From assembly GCA_002418625.1 (NCBI GenBank), contig DIEM01000013.1:1-43737 (forward strand): a stretch of DNA of 43,737 nt, in the 5' to 3' direction. Below are positions 25,437 to 33,519 of this stretch, piece after piece (the first letter of the stretch is position 1; each line of letters opens with the position of its first letter). Made by a program: the position numbers and the translations under genes. This DNA is from Firmicutes bacterium UBA5774. Its GTDB lineage: Bacteria > Bacillota > Clostridia > Peptostreptococcales > Anaerovoracaceae. Below the pieces are notes generated by a model. The model had not been told where the DNA came from. It ran no database searches and was given only the letters and a program-made list of their open reading frames with translations.

Positions 25437-26291
25437 TTAAGGTTCTTGACGGTCTGCCGCTGGTTTTTTGAGTTCCATCAGCCATTTTCTTATTTCCGGC
25501 AATGCGGGCATGCTTCCCTGGTGCTTGATCGTGCCATTGATGATCAGCGCCGGCGTCATCATGATCCCGGCCTCCTTCGCTATTTTTTCCAATGGCCTGA
25601 GCATCTCGTCAAGACCGATGGTCCAGCCGCAATCATTATACTTGCCGAATTCGCCGCCATCATCGGGAGCGGAGGCCGAAAGAAAATCCGCAAGCGCATT
25701 ATGATCTATTTCGATGCCTGTCGCCATCGAAACATCTTTGGCGGTTCCGGGAACGAGCCCGTTTCTGATTGCGTAGCCTCTGGCTTCTTCGGATGTATAG
25801 GACAGGTGCTTCACGGAAGCATCAAGACCGAATTCAGCAGCTACTGCGGCGACAACGTTTGAGAGCAGCCGGCATCTCGAGCACGGCGGATGCGTCCCCA
25901 CAACGACGATGCTGTCTCCATGCTCCCGGCCGATGGCAAGATAACTCCCGATTGCCTTATGCAGTGCGCTTACGCCCAGATTGGAGCAATGGACCTTATG
26001 CTCCGGAAGGCCGCCGAGAGCCTCAATCACATCTTCATCCGCCATTGCCATGGCATCTTCAAGGCTTTTGCCCTTTGCGAGGACCGAGGCCATGCTGGAA
26101 GTCGCGATCGACGCTCCACAGCCGAATACCAGATAACTGACATCGCTGATCACATTGTCCCGGACCTTGATGAACATCGTCACAGAATCTCCGCACGATG
26201 GATCGCCGATCGTTCCCACTGCATCGGCGTCCGGCATGGAACGCGCATTTTGCGGATCAAGGAAATGTTCATAGACTTTTTTAGTATACAT
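25437..26291 (-). CDS. NifU/IscU scaffold domain fused to a thioredoxin-like CxxC domain
   Basis: 284 residues. Residues 1-125 are an IscU/NifU N-terminal scaffold with all three cluster cysteines: DPSCGDSV, VFGCGASIATSSM and EHKVHCSNLGV. The remainder starts VVVGTHPPCSRCRLLSNVV, a CxxC redox site, and ends with TPALIINGTIKHQGSMP, the cis-proline strand and following loop of a thioredoxin fold. About 60 residues of inserted sequence separate them. I infer a scaffold with built-in thiol chemistry that supplies Fe-S units to the ORP machinery. It lies 3 bases after the DUF134 gene. Confidence 0.87.
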   Translation of the reverse strand: MYTKKVYEHFLDPQNARSMPDADAVGTIGDPSCGDSVTMFIKVRDNVISDVSYLVFGCGASIATSSMASVLAKGKSLEDAMAMADEDVIEALGGLPEHKVHCSNLGVSALHKAIGSYLAIGREHGDSIVVVGTHPPCSRCRLLSNVVAAVAAEFGLDASVKHLSYTSEEARGYAIRNGLVPGTAKDVSMATGIEIDHNALADFLSASAPDDGGEFGKYNDCGWTIGLDEMLRPLEKIAKEAGIMMTPALIINGTIKHQGSMPALPEIRKWLMELKKPAADRQEP

Positions 26292-26293
26292 AC

Positions 26294-26683
26294 CTATTCC
26301 CCCGTGTCCTCATAAGCCTCTTCCTCCTGAAACGCGTCTCCGTATCTTCGACGCCTGCATCTGCCGCAGCCGTACATGGGCTCCGCCGCGTCGCAAAGCT
26401 GATAGTCCCCGCCTTCGATTTTGAGTATGCTTCCTTTGACTAGAGATTCCGCAAGTTTCCGGCGGGCATCGTTGTAAATCTTCTGAACGGTGGTGCGAGC
26501 GACATTCATACGCTCCGCACTTTCTTCCTGAGTCAGTCCGTCCAGATCGATCAGCCGGATCGTTTCATATTCCTCGACGGTCATCGCGACAACCTCCGGA
26601 TCGGGATCCGACGTGTTCAATGGCCCGAAAACATTACTTTCCGGCAGGCAGCAGACTCTTCTCCATTTTCTCGGTCGTGACAT
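26294..26683 (-). CDS. DUF134-family regulator, probable autorepressor of the ORP-like operon
   Basis: 129 residues. The DUF134 start (MSRPRKWRRVCCLPE, then VVAMTVEEYETIRLIDLDGLTQEE) is followed by a sigma-like helix-turn-helix, GLTQEESAERMNVARTTVQKI, at about residues 49-69. A C-terminal MYGCGRCRRRR may bind a metal or sense redox state. It is the first gene of the operon, and palindromes surround its promoter. DUF134 genes are common beside NifX-domain genes in anaerobes, but their ligand is unknown. GGAGG lies 7 bases before the ATG. Confidence 0.9.
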   Translation of the reverse strand: MSRPRKWRRVCCLPESNVFGPLNTSDPDPEVVAMTVEEYETIRLIDLDGLTQEESAERMNVARTTVQKIYNDARRKLAESLVKGSILKIEGGDYQLCDAAEPMYGCGRCRRRRYGDAFQEEEAYEDTGE

Positions 26684-26703
26684 TTCGCTTCCTCCTCTGG
26701 GTT

Positions 26704-26719
26704 AATGACATATGTCATT
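26704..26719. promoter_or_regulatory. operator 1 in the DUF134 leader (16-base perfect palindrome)
   Basis: AATGACATATGTCATT is a perfect palindrome. It covers about +3 to +18 of the predicted DUF134 transcript, so bound protein would block elongation or initiation. Its core GACATATGTC recurs in operator 2 with one change, 38 bases away centre to centre. Confidence 0.75.
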
Positions 26720-26728
26720 TATAATTTC

Positions 26729-26756
26729 ATTATAGATTATTCTTGCCATATGTCAA
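26729..26756 (-). promoter_or_regulatory. consensus promoter of the ORP-like operon
   Basis: On the minus strand a perfect TTGACA (26756-26751) and a perfect TATAAT (26734-26729) are 16 bases apart. Operator 2, TTGCCATATGTCAA (26743-26756, one mismatch from a perfect palindrome), covers the -35 element. A promoter this strong needs repression, which the flanking palindromes can provide. Confidence 0.85.
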
Positions 26757-26771
26757 TAACGGTTTTATAAT
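26743..26771 (+). promoter_or_regulatory. divergent promoter of the DsrE-like gene
   Basis: On the plus strand TTGCCA (26743-26748) and perfect TATAAT (26766-26771) are 17 bases apart. Its -35 box lies inside operator 2, the same palindrome that covers the -35 box of the opposite promoter. One bound regulator could therefore control both directions. Confidence 0.7.
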
Positions 26772-26837
26772 CATACTACAATTTCGACAGCATTTTCAAA
26801 CATTTCAAACCGAAATGTTATTACAGGAGGTATTATT

Positions 26838-27158
26838 ATGAAACTGGGCATCATCATCGAAACCAACGAATTCGAAAAGTCCTGGAACGCCATGAGACTG
26901 GCGGTCACGGCAAAAAAGAACGGGCATGACGTCAAAGTGTTCCTGATGGGAGAAGGCGTCGAGATTGAAACCATGACACACGACAAATTTGACGTAGCCG
27001 CCCAGGTACAGGCATTTCACGGAATAGACGGCCAGATCCTGGCCTGCGGAACCTGCAAGCAATCGAGAAACTTGCCCGGCACTGAGGTGTGTCCTATCAA
27101 TACGATGATCGACTGCATGGAAATGATCGAATGGGCGGACAAAGTAGTGACTTTCTGA
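26838..27158 (+). CDS. DsrE-family sulfur-carrier-like protein
   Basis: 106 residues. KLGIIIETNEFEKSWNAMRLAV at the start and VKVFLMGEGVEIE near residue 35 are the DsrE/DsrF-fold signature. Cysteines occur as ILACGTCKQSR, EVCPI and DCMEM; the first pair is near where sulfur-carrying members of the family bind sulfur. AGGAGG lies 7 bases before the ATG. It diverges from the ORP-like operon and shares an operator with it, so sulfur delivery to the same machinery is a reasonable inference. A strong terminator follows, so it is a single-gene transcript. Confidence 0.88.
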   Translation: MKLGIIIETNEFEKSWNAMRLAVTAKKNGHDVKVFLMGEGVEIETMTHDKFDVAAQVQAFHGIDGQILACGTCKQSRNLPGTEVCPINTMIDCMEMIEWADKVVTF

Positions 27159-27197
27159 TTTTTTTCACAGATTTTCCCTGCCAGTTGTGACCATTTG

Positions 27198-27229
27198 CAG
27201 GATCCTCTTCCGGGATCCTGTTTTTTTTT
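27198..27229 (+). terminator. intrinsic terminator after the DsrE-like gene
   Basis: CAGGATCC (27198-27205) and GGATCCTG (27213-27220) form a perfect 8-base-pair stem, immediately followed by nine T residues. Confidence 0.92.
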
Positions 27230-27357
27230 ATTTCAGGCATAATCCTCCATTGACTTTTGACGATATTATATTGTATGATAATTTTTTTCAAAGGCAGTTT
27301 AGCGTACCTGTCGAAAGAAGATATTTTTAATCGCATCGGTCAAAAGGAAGATATCGC

Positions 27358-29757
27358 ATGGACAAAACACTCGCCGTCAACCTCATATACAACATCACGA
27401 TCCTGCTGACGCTTTCACTGATCTATTCGGTGTTCCAGGGGCGGAACAAAATGAAAGGCCTGCCGTATCAAATACTGCTCGGCCTGATGATCGGCGGGGC
27501 GGGACTGCTGATCATGTCGAGCGCCGTACATCTTGAGAACAATGTCATATTCGATGCCAGATCCATCCTGGTCAGTGTCTCCGGCATGTTTTTCGGCGCC
27601 ATCCCGACGATGATCGGCGGAGCCGTGCTGATCTTCTACCGGATCATGATCGGCGGACCTGGAATGTATATGGGCATTCTCGTCGTCGCGACAACGGCTG
27701 TGCTCGGGATCCTCTGGAATCACTTCCGTTATAAAAATATTCTCAAGCGCGGCCCGTTTACGGCGGAATTCTATCTTTTCGGCCTGGTCGTCCATATGGA
27801 CATGCTTCTCTGCACCCTTGCGCTGCCAAAAGACCAGTTTGCTGCCACTACTGGAAGCATATTCTGGCCGGTCATCATTCTGTACCCCATAGGGACCTAT
27901 CTTCTTTGCACCATATTTTTCAGCCAGCTCGAGAAAAACGACCTGATCAGCAGGCTTACTCTCAGCGAATATAAATACCGGCATATCGCCGACAATACAT
28001 CCGACGTGATCTGGACATCGGGGCTTGACTTCAATATAATCTATGTCAGCCCATCGATCGAAAGGCTATATGGAGAGCCTCTCGATAGCTACATGGAAAA
28101 AACTCTGGAAGAAAAATTTCCGCCCAGTGATCTCGCAATGTTAAAATCGGCTCTTTTGCAGGAATTGGAAAATGACAAAAAGCCCGGCGCCGACAAATCG
28201 CGGACAAAAATGATCGAGATCCGCCACTATCGTCATGATAAAAGCATCATTTGGCTTTCGTTGCATGTGTCCTTCATAAGAGGTGAAGACGGTGCAATAA
28301 CGGGGTTCCAGGGTATCTACCGCGATATCACCGAATTGAAAAAAGCCGAGGAGGAACGCGCAAGGCAATCCAGCCTGATCGTGTCGCTGATCGACTCCAT
28401 TCCGGATCTGATTTTTTTCAAAGATACCAACGGGGTTTATCTTGGCAGCAATACCGTATTCGGAGAATTTGCAGGAGTACCGAAGACGGAGATCGTCGGC
28501 AAAACCGATCATGATCTATTTAACAGGGACGTCGCGGACGCATTCCGTTATCACGACCGGGAAATGCTTGACCACAGAGCGACAAGCCATAATGAAGAAT
28601 GGATCACCTATCCCGATGGGCGAAGGGTGCTGCTGGACACCCTTAAAACCCCTTATTGGGATGCTGACGGAAATTTGATCGGCATACTTGGCGTCAGCCG
28701 CGATATCACAGAGCGCAAGCAGCGCGAAGAAGAAATTGCCCATATAGCTTACCACGACCACCTGACAGGCCTGTACAACCGCAGATTCTACGAGGAAGAG
28801 CTGCGGCGGCTCGATGTGGCCAGAAACCTTCCGCTGACCATCGCCATGGGCGACGTCAACGGTCTCAAGCTCATCAACGACTCGTTCGGCCATACAGTCG
28901 GCGATGAGCTGCTTAAAAAAGTTGCCCGGATGCTTAAAAAATGCTGCAGGGCCGACGATATCATCGCACGGCACGGAGGAGACGAGTTTATCCTGCTGCT
29001 GCCCTCCACAAGCCAGGAGGAAGCCGACAAAATCATCGCGAGGATCCATGAGCTGTCATCCTCCGAAAGCATCAACGGTATCGATATTTCAATTTCCTTC
29101 GGCTGTGATACCAAAGAAAAGGAAACGGAATCGATCGAAGACATTCTGAAAAATACCGAAGACCGCATGTACCGCCATAAGCTTTTTGAAGGTGCCAGCA
29201 TGCGCAGCAAGACGATCGACGTGATCATGAACACGCTATACGAAAAAAACAACAGGGAGATGCTCCACTCCAAACGTGTCAGCAGGCTCTGCGGCGAAAT
29301 CGCCGCAGAAATGAATCTTGGGAAATATGCAGTCGAACAGATCAAATTGGCCGGCCTTGTCCATGATATCGGAAAGATCGGCATCGACGAAAAGATCCTC
29401 AACAGCCCCGGCAGGCTCAGCGGCGAAGAATGGGAGGAAATGAAAAAGCATTCGGAAATCGGCTATCGCATCCTGAGTTCAGCAAACGAGTTTTCAGATA
29501 TCGCCGAATACGTCCTGCAGCATCAGGAAAAATGGGACGGCTCCGGCTATCCGAAGGGCCTCAGGGAACATGAAATTTCCCTGGAAGCCAGGATCATTTC
29601 GATTGCCGACGCTTTCGACGCCACGACAGGCGTCCGGACCTACGGCAACGTTTTTGATGTGAACTCGGCGATCGAAGAGATACGAAAATGCTCCGGCACT
29701 CATTTCGATCCGGTAATCGCCGGTATTTTCATTGAAAGGATTCTTTTAAGATCTTAG
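27358..29757 (+). CDS. 5TM-Lyt membrane sensor with PAS-PAS-GGDEF-HD-GYP domains
   Basis: 799 residues. The first 190 hold five to six membrane helices of the 5TM-5TMR_LYT type (GMFFGAIPTMIGGAVLIFYR is typical). Two PAS domains follow (about 200-325 and 335-455, ending RDITELKKAEEE and RDITERKQREEE), then a GGDEF domain with intact RHGGDEFILLLP (about 460-620) and HD-GYP with HDIGKIGIDE (about 630-790). The HD-GYP HHE triad reads HQE (LQHQEKWDGSGYP), so one usual metal ligand is replaced. It is preceded by AAGGAAG. It should link an envelope signal to cyclic-di-GMP level. Its partner system is unknown. Confidence 0.9.
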   Translation: MDKTLAVNLIYNITILLTLSLIYSVFQGRNKMKGLPYQILLGLMIGGAGLLIMSSAVHLENNVIFDARSILVSVSGMFFGAIPTMIGGAVLIFYRIMIGGPGMYMGILVVATTAVLGILWNHFRYKNILKRGPFTAEFYLFGLVVHMDMLLCTLALPKDQFAATTGSIFWPVIILYPIGTYLLCTIFFSQLEKNDLISRLTLSEYKYRHIADNTSDVIWTSGLDFNIIYVSPSIERLYGEPLDSYMEKTLEEKFPPSDLAMLKSALLQELENDKKPGADKSRTKMIEIRHYRHDKSIIWLSLHVSFIRGEDGAITGFQGIYRDITELKKAEEERARQSSLIVSLIDSIPDLIFFKDTNGVYLGSNTVFGEFAGVPKTEIVGKTDHDLFNRDVADAFRYHDREMLDHRATSHNEEWITYPDGRRVLLDTLKTPYWDADGNLIGILGVSRDITERKQREEEIAHIAYHDHLTGLYNRRFYEEELRRLDVARNLPLTIAMGDVNGLKLINDSFGHTVGDELLKKVARMLKKCCRADDIIARHGGDEFILLLPSTSQEEADKIIARIHELSSSESINGIDISISFGCDTKEKETESIEDILKNTEDRMYRHKLFEGASMRSKTIDVIMNTLYEKNNREMLHSKRVSRLCGEIAAEMNLGKYAVEQIKLAGLVHDIGKIGIDEKILNSPGRLSGEEWEEMKKHSEIGYRILSSANEFSDIAEYVLQHQEKWDGSGYPKGLREHEISLEARIISIADAFDATTGVRTYGNVFDVNSAIEEIRKCSGTHFDPVIAGIFIERILLRS

Positions 29758-29810
29758 TTTCTACAATCTGATCGATTATTTTTCAATCTGATTGATTATT
29801 ATCCAAAAGG

Positions 29811-29846
29811 AAAAAGCGCAGGATCCCTTGACGGGTCTTGCGCTTT
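29811..29846. terminator. bidirectional terminator between the signalling gene and the stress-protein gene
   Basis: AAAGCGCA (29813-29820) pairs with TGCGCTTT (29839-29846), extended inwards by mostly paired bases around a small loop. On the minus strand a TTTTT run follows, so it fits the universal stress protein gene best, while the stem can also stop plus-strand transcription. Confidence 0.8.
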
Positions 29847-29878
29847 ACGCTATACGGCTCAGTAAGTCCGGCCGGTCT

Positions 29879-30322
29879 TTATTTGACGACCAGCACCGGC
29901 TTTCCAACATGGTGCAGGACTTTTGTCGTCACACTGCCTGTGAACAGCCTGTTCATGATGGCGCCCATCCCATGGGAGCCCATGATGATCAGGTCGACAT
30001 CGTTCTTGTCTACATAATCAACGATCGCATCGGCTGCTTCACCGTGCAGGGAGACAGTCTCCACATTTTCAGCGATGCCTTCGAATTCCTTCGCGGACTC
30101 TTGAAGGAATGCTTCCGAGGCCTTTTTCGCCTCATCATATAACTTGGTAACGTATTCAGCATTCTGCCCAAACGGTCCTGCCGTGACCAGCGGGAAATTG
30201 ACCTGGAGCACATTCAGCAAAACGACATCGCTGTTGAATGCCCTGGCGATCATTTTTCCATGCTCCACTGCCTTTTTCGAATATGCGGAGCCATCGACCG
30301 GAATCAAAATCTTTTTCATCAC
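29879..30322 (-). CDS. universal stress protein (UspA family), copy 1
   Basis: 147 residues, one Usp domain. MKKILIPVDGSAYSKKAVEHG at the start and the ATP-binding loop GSHGMGAIMNRLFTGSVTTKVLHH near residue 115 are clear. The second motif has the G-x2-G-x9-G(S/T) pattern of ATP-binding members. AAGGAGG precedes the ATG. A near copy is encoded at 38795-39220. The role is general stress tolerance; nothing nearby specifies the stress. Confidence 0.93.
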   Translation of the reverse strand: MMKKILIPVDGSAYSKKAVEHGKMIARAFNSDVVLLNVLQVNFPLVTAGPFGQNAEYVTKLYDEAKKASEAFLQESAKEFEGIAENVETVSLHGEAADAIVDYVDKNDVDLIIMGSHGMGAIMNRLFTGSVTTKVLHHVGKPVLVVK

Positions 30323-30509
30323 AATTACCTCCTTATACCATTCAATATACTCCTAATATTATTAATTGCAAGCATCCCCCCGATTGAATTCCAGCCGCAT
30401 CCAAGCATTTATACATATTTATTTTGCGCTTTTTCGACCGTGATAATGCACATCATGTATTCTTTATGATATCATCAATTTATACTGATTAAGAATGGAG
30501 AATAGTATT

Positions 30510-31292
30510 ATGGTCACGATAGATCCGAAAAAATGTATCGGCTGTCAGAGATGCGTCTCTATATGCCCCTTCACTGTATTATCCATGGTCAATGGCAAAG
30601 CGGCCTTGAATGCCGATAAATTTTGCCTGGAATGCATGCATTGCGCAGCGATTTGTCCAAGCGGCGCCATCAGCCTCGGCAACGAAGCCGGCATACTGCC
30701 CGGCTCTCTGCCCATACTTCCCGAAGATATGCCGACGCTCTTGAAAGACTTCCTCATGGTCAGACGATCCTACCGGCATTTCGAACCGGCTCCTGTCGAC
30801 CCGGACATGGTCGCTCATGCCCTGCAGGTCGCTTCCTGGGCTCCAAGCGCAAAAAACCAGCATCCGACGAAGTGGATCGTCGTCAACGATCCTGAAAAAA
30901 TCACTATGATCATGGGCCATATTCTGGATTATGTAAAAGAAACCGGTGTTTCCAAAGAAATTGCGTCCGAATACGCTCAGGGAAACAATGTGGTGACAGG
31001 AACTGCCAGCACGCTCATTTTAGCCTATTGCAGGACAAGCAGCATCAATCCCGCCGTGGATTCGGCCCTGGCCTTGTATTCAGCCGAGCTTATCCTGCAG
31101 TCCGCTGGCATCGGAACCTGCTGGGCGGGCTATTTGACAAGGATGTGCAACGCAGTGCCCGCTCTGAAGGATATGCTCGAGCTGCCCGAAGGATACAGCT
31201 TTTACGGAGCGCTCATGGCGGGGATCCCCAAAGATGAAACCTACATCCATATCCCAAAGAGACGTACGCCGCCCGATATCCGCTGGCTGTGA
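30510..31292 (+). CDS. ferredoxin-nitroreductase fusion
   Basis: 260 residues from the ATG at 30510, which has GGAG 9 bases upstream; an in-frame ATG at 30495 has none. Two [4Fe-4S] motifs, CIGCQRCVSICP (about 9-20) and CLECMHCAAICP (about 39-50), precede an FMN nitroreductase domain (RRSYRHFEPAPV, then WAPSAKNQHP and IGTCWAGYLTR). Family members take electrons from ferredoxin to reduce flavin-bound substrates. The true substrate is unknown. It converges on the NapH-like gene, which ends 10 bases away on the other strand. Confidence 0.9.
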   Translation: MVTIDPKKCIGCQRCVSICPFTVLSMVNGKAALNADKFCLECMHCAAICPSGAISLGNEAGILPGSLPILPEDMPTLLKDFLMVRRSYRHFEPAPVDPDMVAHALQVASWAPSAKNQHPTKWIVVNDPEKITMIMGHILDYVKETGVSKEIASEYAQGNNVVTGTASTLILAYCRTSSINPAVDSALALYSAELILQSAGIGTCWAGYLTRMCNAVPALKDMLELPEGYSFYGALMAGIPKDETYIHIPKRRTPPDIRWL

Positions 31293-31302
31293 TCAAGGCG
31301 CT

Positions 31303-32622
31303 TTAAATATCGACCGTATGCGTTTCAAGAAACTGCAGCTGCTCCTGCGTCAGTGAGGCTTTTTCTTTAAGCATCCCGACAGCAGCTGCAGGCAAGTATG
31401 CAGTATCTGCCAAATCATAAGGCAATCCTGTATATAAAGCCACAAATACACGTACCGAATCGGTCCCCACTTCCATGCCCTGATCTCCAAGATAGCTGTA
31501 CATCGCTTCGAGATCCTTGCATTTGAACGATTTGATGTCGGTGATGCCGTCTACGCCGAAAGCAGCCCCCAGATCTTCCGCAGGCACGGAAAATATGCTT
31601 TCGATCTCTCCGAATGTGTAAGAGCCACGTATATCAGCGGGCATATACCCGGCCTCCGGTTCGGAGATTGATTTTCCAGTCCCTAGTCCATTTGTGGTCC
31701 TCCACAGATCCATGGCCGATGTGGCGCCAACAGTGCCAAATATTGCCACCAGAACAATCATCGCGATAGCCGCGGATCCTGCTTTGAGCCTTCCGGCAGA
31801 AAAATCAACCGTTTTGGCAATCGGGCAGGCATGCTCCGACGTGCATTTCATGCAGCCGATACACTGATGATCCCGCACAACACGCTTTTCCGATACAGTA
31901 ATATTCATCGGACAGGATCTGTCGCAGGCCTTGCAGTCGATACAGGTCGAAGCTTCCCGCCGGATCCCGAAAAATCTGAACAGGTTGAATATGCCGAGAA
32001 CGGCTCCGTACGGACAGACATACTTGCACCACGGACGTTCAACAAACAGTGATGCCGCGACAACTGCCCCAAGGATGGCAAAAGCCGCCGCAGTAACATC
32101 CGGCGACCAGAAATTGAACAGCGCATAATAAGGATCGATGTTCTGGAACATCAGCGTCGCTGTCGTCGCAGTCTTATAGAGTACGAAAGCAAGAACAGGA
32201 TATCTCAAATATCTTAAAGGTTTATCGATGCCAGCCGGAACAAATGTATTATATTTCCTGCCAAACAGCCTCCGCCCCGGTTTGGCCATCCACTCCTGCA
32301 CCGTGCCGAAAGGGCAGACCCATCCGCAGATCAGCGGGCCAAAGCCTATCGCCAATACGAAAGCCGCCGCCATCAATATGAATGAAGACGCATGGATTTT
32401 CTGGATGAACCGTCCATCGCTGAAGAACTCATAGATGGATACCACCCCTCCAAAAGGGCAAATGGCGTGCAGCGACGCCGAGCCGATCAAGGGTATGCTC
32501 ATTCCGGTGTCTTCCAGAGCATTGTTCAAAACGATCAGCGCCACCAGTATCACAAAAAATATTTGCACCGGCGTTCTAAAAGAACGCAGCGGCTTACGGG
32601 TCTTCATTCCTTTGGTTTCCAT
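31303..32622 (-). CDS. NapH-type membrane polyferredoxin
   Basis: 439 residues. About five membrane helices carry two CPFG/CPYG-type cysteine motifs (CGWVCPFGTVQEW and CKYVCPYGAVLGIF), followed by two [4Fe-4S] motifs (CIDCKACDRSCP and CIGCMKCTSEHACP). After a sixth helix comes a soluble domain of about 130 residues at the C-terminus that I do not recognise (it contains YTFGEIESIF). It probably moves electrons across or along the membrane. The ATG follows the DUF2703 stop directly (TAGATG), with GGGAG 7 bases upstream, so it is part of the ArsR-headed gene set. Confidence 0.87.
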   Translation of the reverse strand: METKGMKTRKPLRSFRTPVQIFFVILVALIVLNNALEDTGMSIPLIGSASLHAICPFGGVVSIYEFFSDGRFIQKIHASSFILMAAAFVLAIGFGPLICGWVCPFGTVQEWMAKPGRRLFGRKYNTFVPAGIDKPLRYLRYPVLAFVLYKTATTATLMFQNIDPYYALFNFWSPDVTAAAFAILGAVVAASLFVERPWCKYVCPYGAVLGIFNLFRFFGIRREASTCIDCKACDRSCPMNITVSEKRVVRDHQCIGCMKCTSEHACPIAKTVDFSAGRLKAGSAAIAMIVLVAIFGTVGATSAMDLWRTTNGLGTGKSISEPEAGYMPADIRGSYTFGEIESIFSVPAEDLGAAFGVDGITDIKSFKCKDLEAMYSYLGDQGMEVGTDSVRVFVALYTGLPYDLADTAYLPAAAVGMLKEKASLTQEQLQFLETHTVDI

Positions 32623-33156
32623 CTAAACACTCCCTGTCTTTCGTTCCTTGCTATCAAAGAATTTCTCCAGATTCTCCGGAAGCGCGTACGTATCCCCGGG
32701 CACTTTTTCATGGACGCCATAGACCGCTTTCAGAATGGCGTTGACGATCATCGATTTCGGGGGCTCTGTATATTCAACCCCTTCATATTCCCAGACTCTG
32801 CAATCGACATCATCTCCGCAAATGTCTCCGCACTCCTTGCAGTTTGACTCTTTCACATCCAGCATTATATCATTGCCGTTGATCCTGATCGTCGGAGAAC
32901 TCAAAAATTGATATTTTACCGCCAGCTCTTTTGATGTGATGTTGACTTTATTGAGCTTCAGCGCAAACCCGGCGGCATTTAAAACTGCAGATACATCCCT
33001 GATGGCCTCGTCCAGATTCGTGCCGGTCCCCCGGCATCTTTCACAAGTGTTCAGGTCCAGATATAAAAAGTCTATAGCCAGTTCTTTTGTTTTAGGCGCC
33101 GTTGCGCAGCAGCTGCCGCCCGACGAACAGCATGCGGCGGATTTCAGTTTTTTCAT
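32623..33156 (-). CDS. DUF2703 cysteine-rich protein
   Basis: 177 residues. The N-terminal tail AACCSSGGSCCA is unusually rich in cysteine. FLYLDLNTCERCRGTGTNLDEAI matches the DUF2703 signature with a CxxC site, and SNCKECGDICGDDVDCR adds five more cysteines. The fold is probably thioredoxin-like, with FLSSPTIRING as its cis-proline strand. Genes of this family often sit with ArsR, permease and small thioredoxin genes, so a role in arsenic or metal thiol chemistry is likely but unproved. It starts 3 bases after the thioredoxin gene. Confidence 0.87.
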   Translation of the reverse strand: MKKLKSAACCSSGGSCCATAPKTKELAIDFLYLDLNTCERCRGTGTNLDEAIRDVSAVLNAAGFALKLNKVNITSKELAVKYQFLSSPTIRINGNDIMLDVKESNCKECGDICGDDVDCRVWEYEGVEYTEPPKSMIVNAILKAVYGVHEKVPGDTYALPENLEKFFDSKERKTGSV

Positions 33157-33159
33157 CGC

Positions 33160-33399
33160 TTATTTCACCCTCTCCAAAATTTTGATTATTTCTTTCGGCT
33201 TCAGCACTTTGCCGAAAGACAGCACCTTTTCATCCGCGACAAGCGCCGGTGTGGACATGACGCCATATTTTACAATGTCCTTGAAGTCTTCGACTTTAAC
33301 AATTTCCGCGTCGATCCCCGACTCTTCCAGAGCGGCTTTGGTGTTTTCTGCGAGCGCGATGCAGTTTTTGCATCCGGATCCAAGTATCTTGATTATCAT
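33160..33399 (-). CDS. small thioredoxin-like redox protein (TM0996/MTH895 type)
   Basis: 79 residues. GSGCKNC at residues 8-14 is the CxxC active site, and GVMSTPALVAD near residue 47 is the cis-proline strand. The size and sequence match the tiny glutaredoxin-like proteins found beside DUF318-type permeases and ArsR regulators. It probably reduces a thiol or metal-oxyanion intermediate for the neighbouring gene products. GGGAGAG lies about 8 bases before the ATG. Confidence 0.92.
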   Translation of the reverse strand: MIIKILGSGCKNCIALAENTKAALEESGIDAEIVKVEDFKDIVKYGVMSTPALVADEKVLSFGKVLKPKEIIKILERVK

Positions 33400-33490
33400 T
33401 TGTTCTCTCCCTTTCTTTTTTCATCACCGATGCCCGGGCACCGTGATCCAACATTTATCATAACAAGCCTTCACGGTTAAATATCCTGAA

Positions 33491-33508
33491 TTTCAGTCAT
33501 GACTGAAA
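33491..33508. promoter_or_regulatory. 18-base perfect palindrome between permease and thioredoxin genes
   Basis: TTTCAGTCATGACTGAAA is perfectly self-complementary and lies 11 bases past the permease stop. The gap 33400-33519 also has TGCCCGGGCA (33430-33439). No T run follows, so an operator for a second transcript is as likely as a terminator. Confidence 0.5.
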
Positions 33509-33519
33509 CGATGAAAAGC

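Noticed and set aside
20211..27158. Nitrogenase (nif) cluster
   Set aside because: NifU-, NifX- and NifB-like domains occur, but there is no nifH, nifD, nifK or nifEN, and the combination fits an ORP-type locus better.
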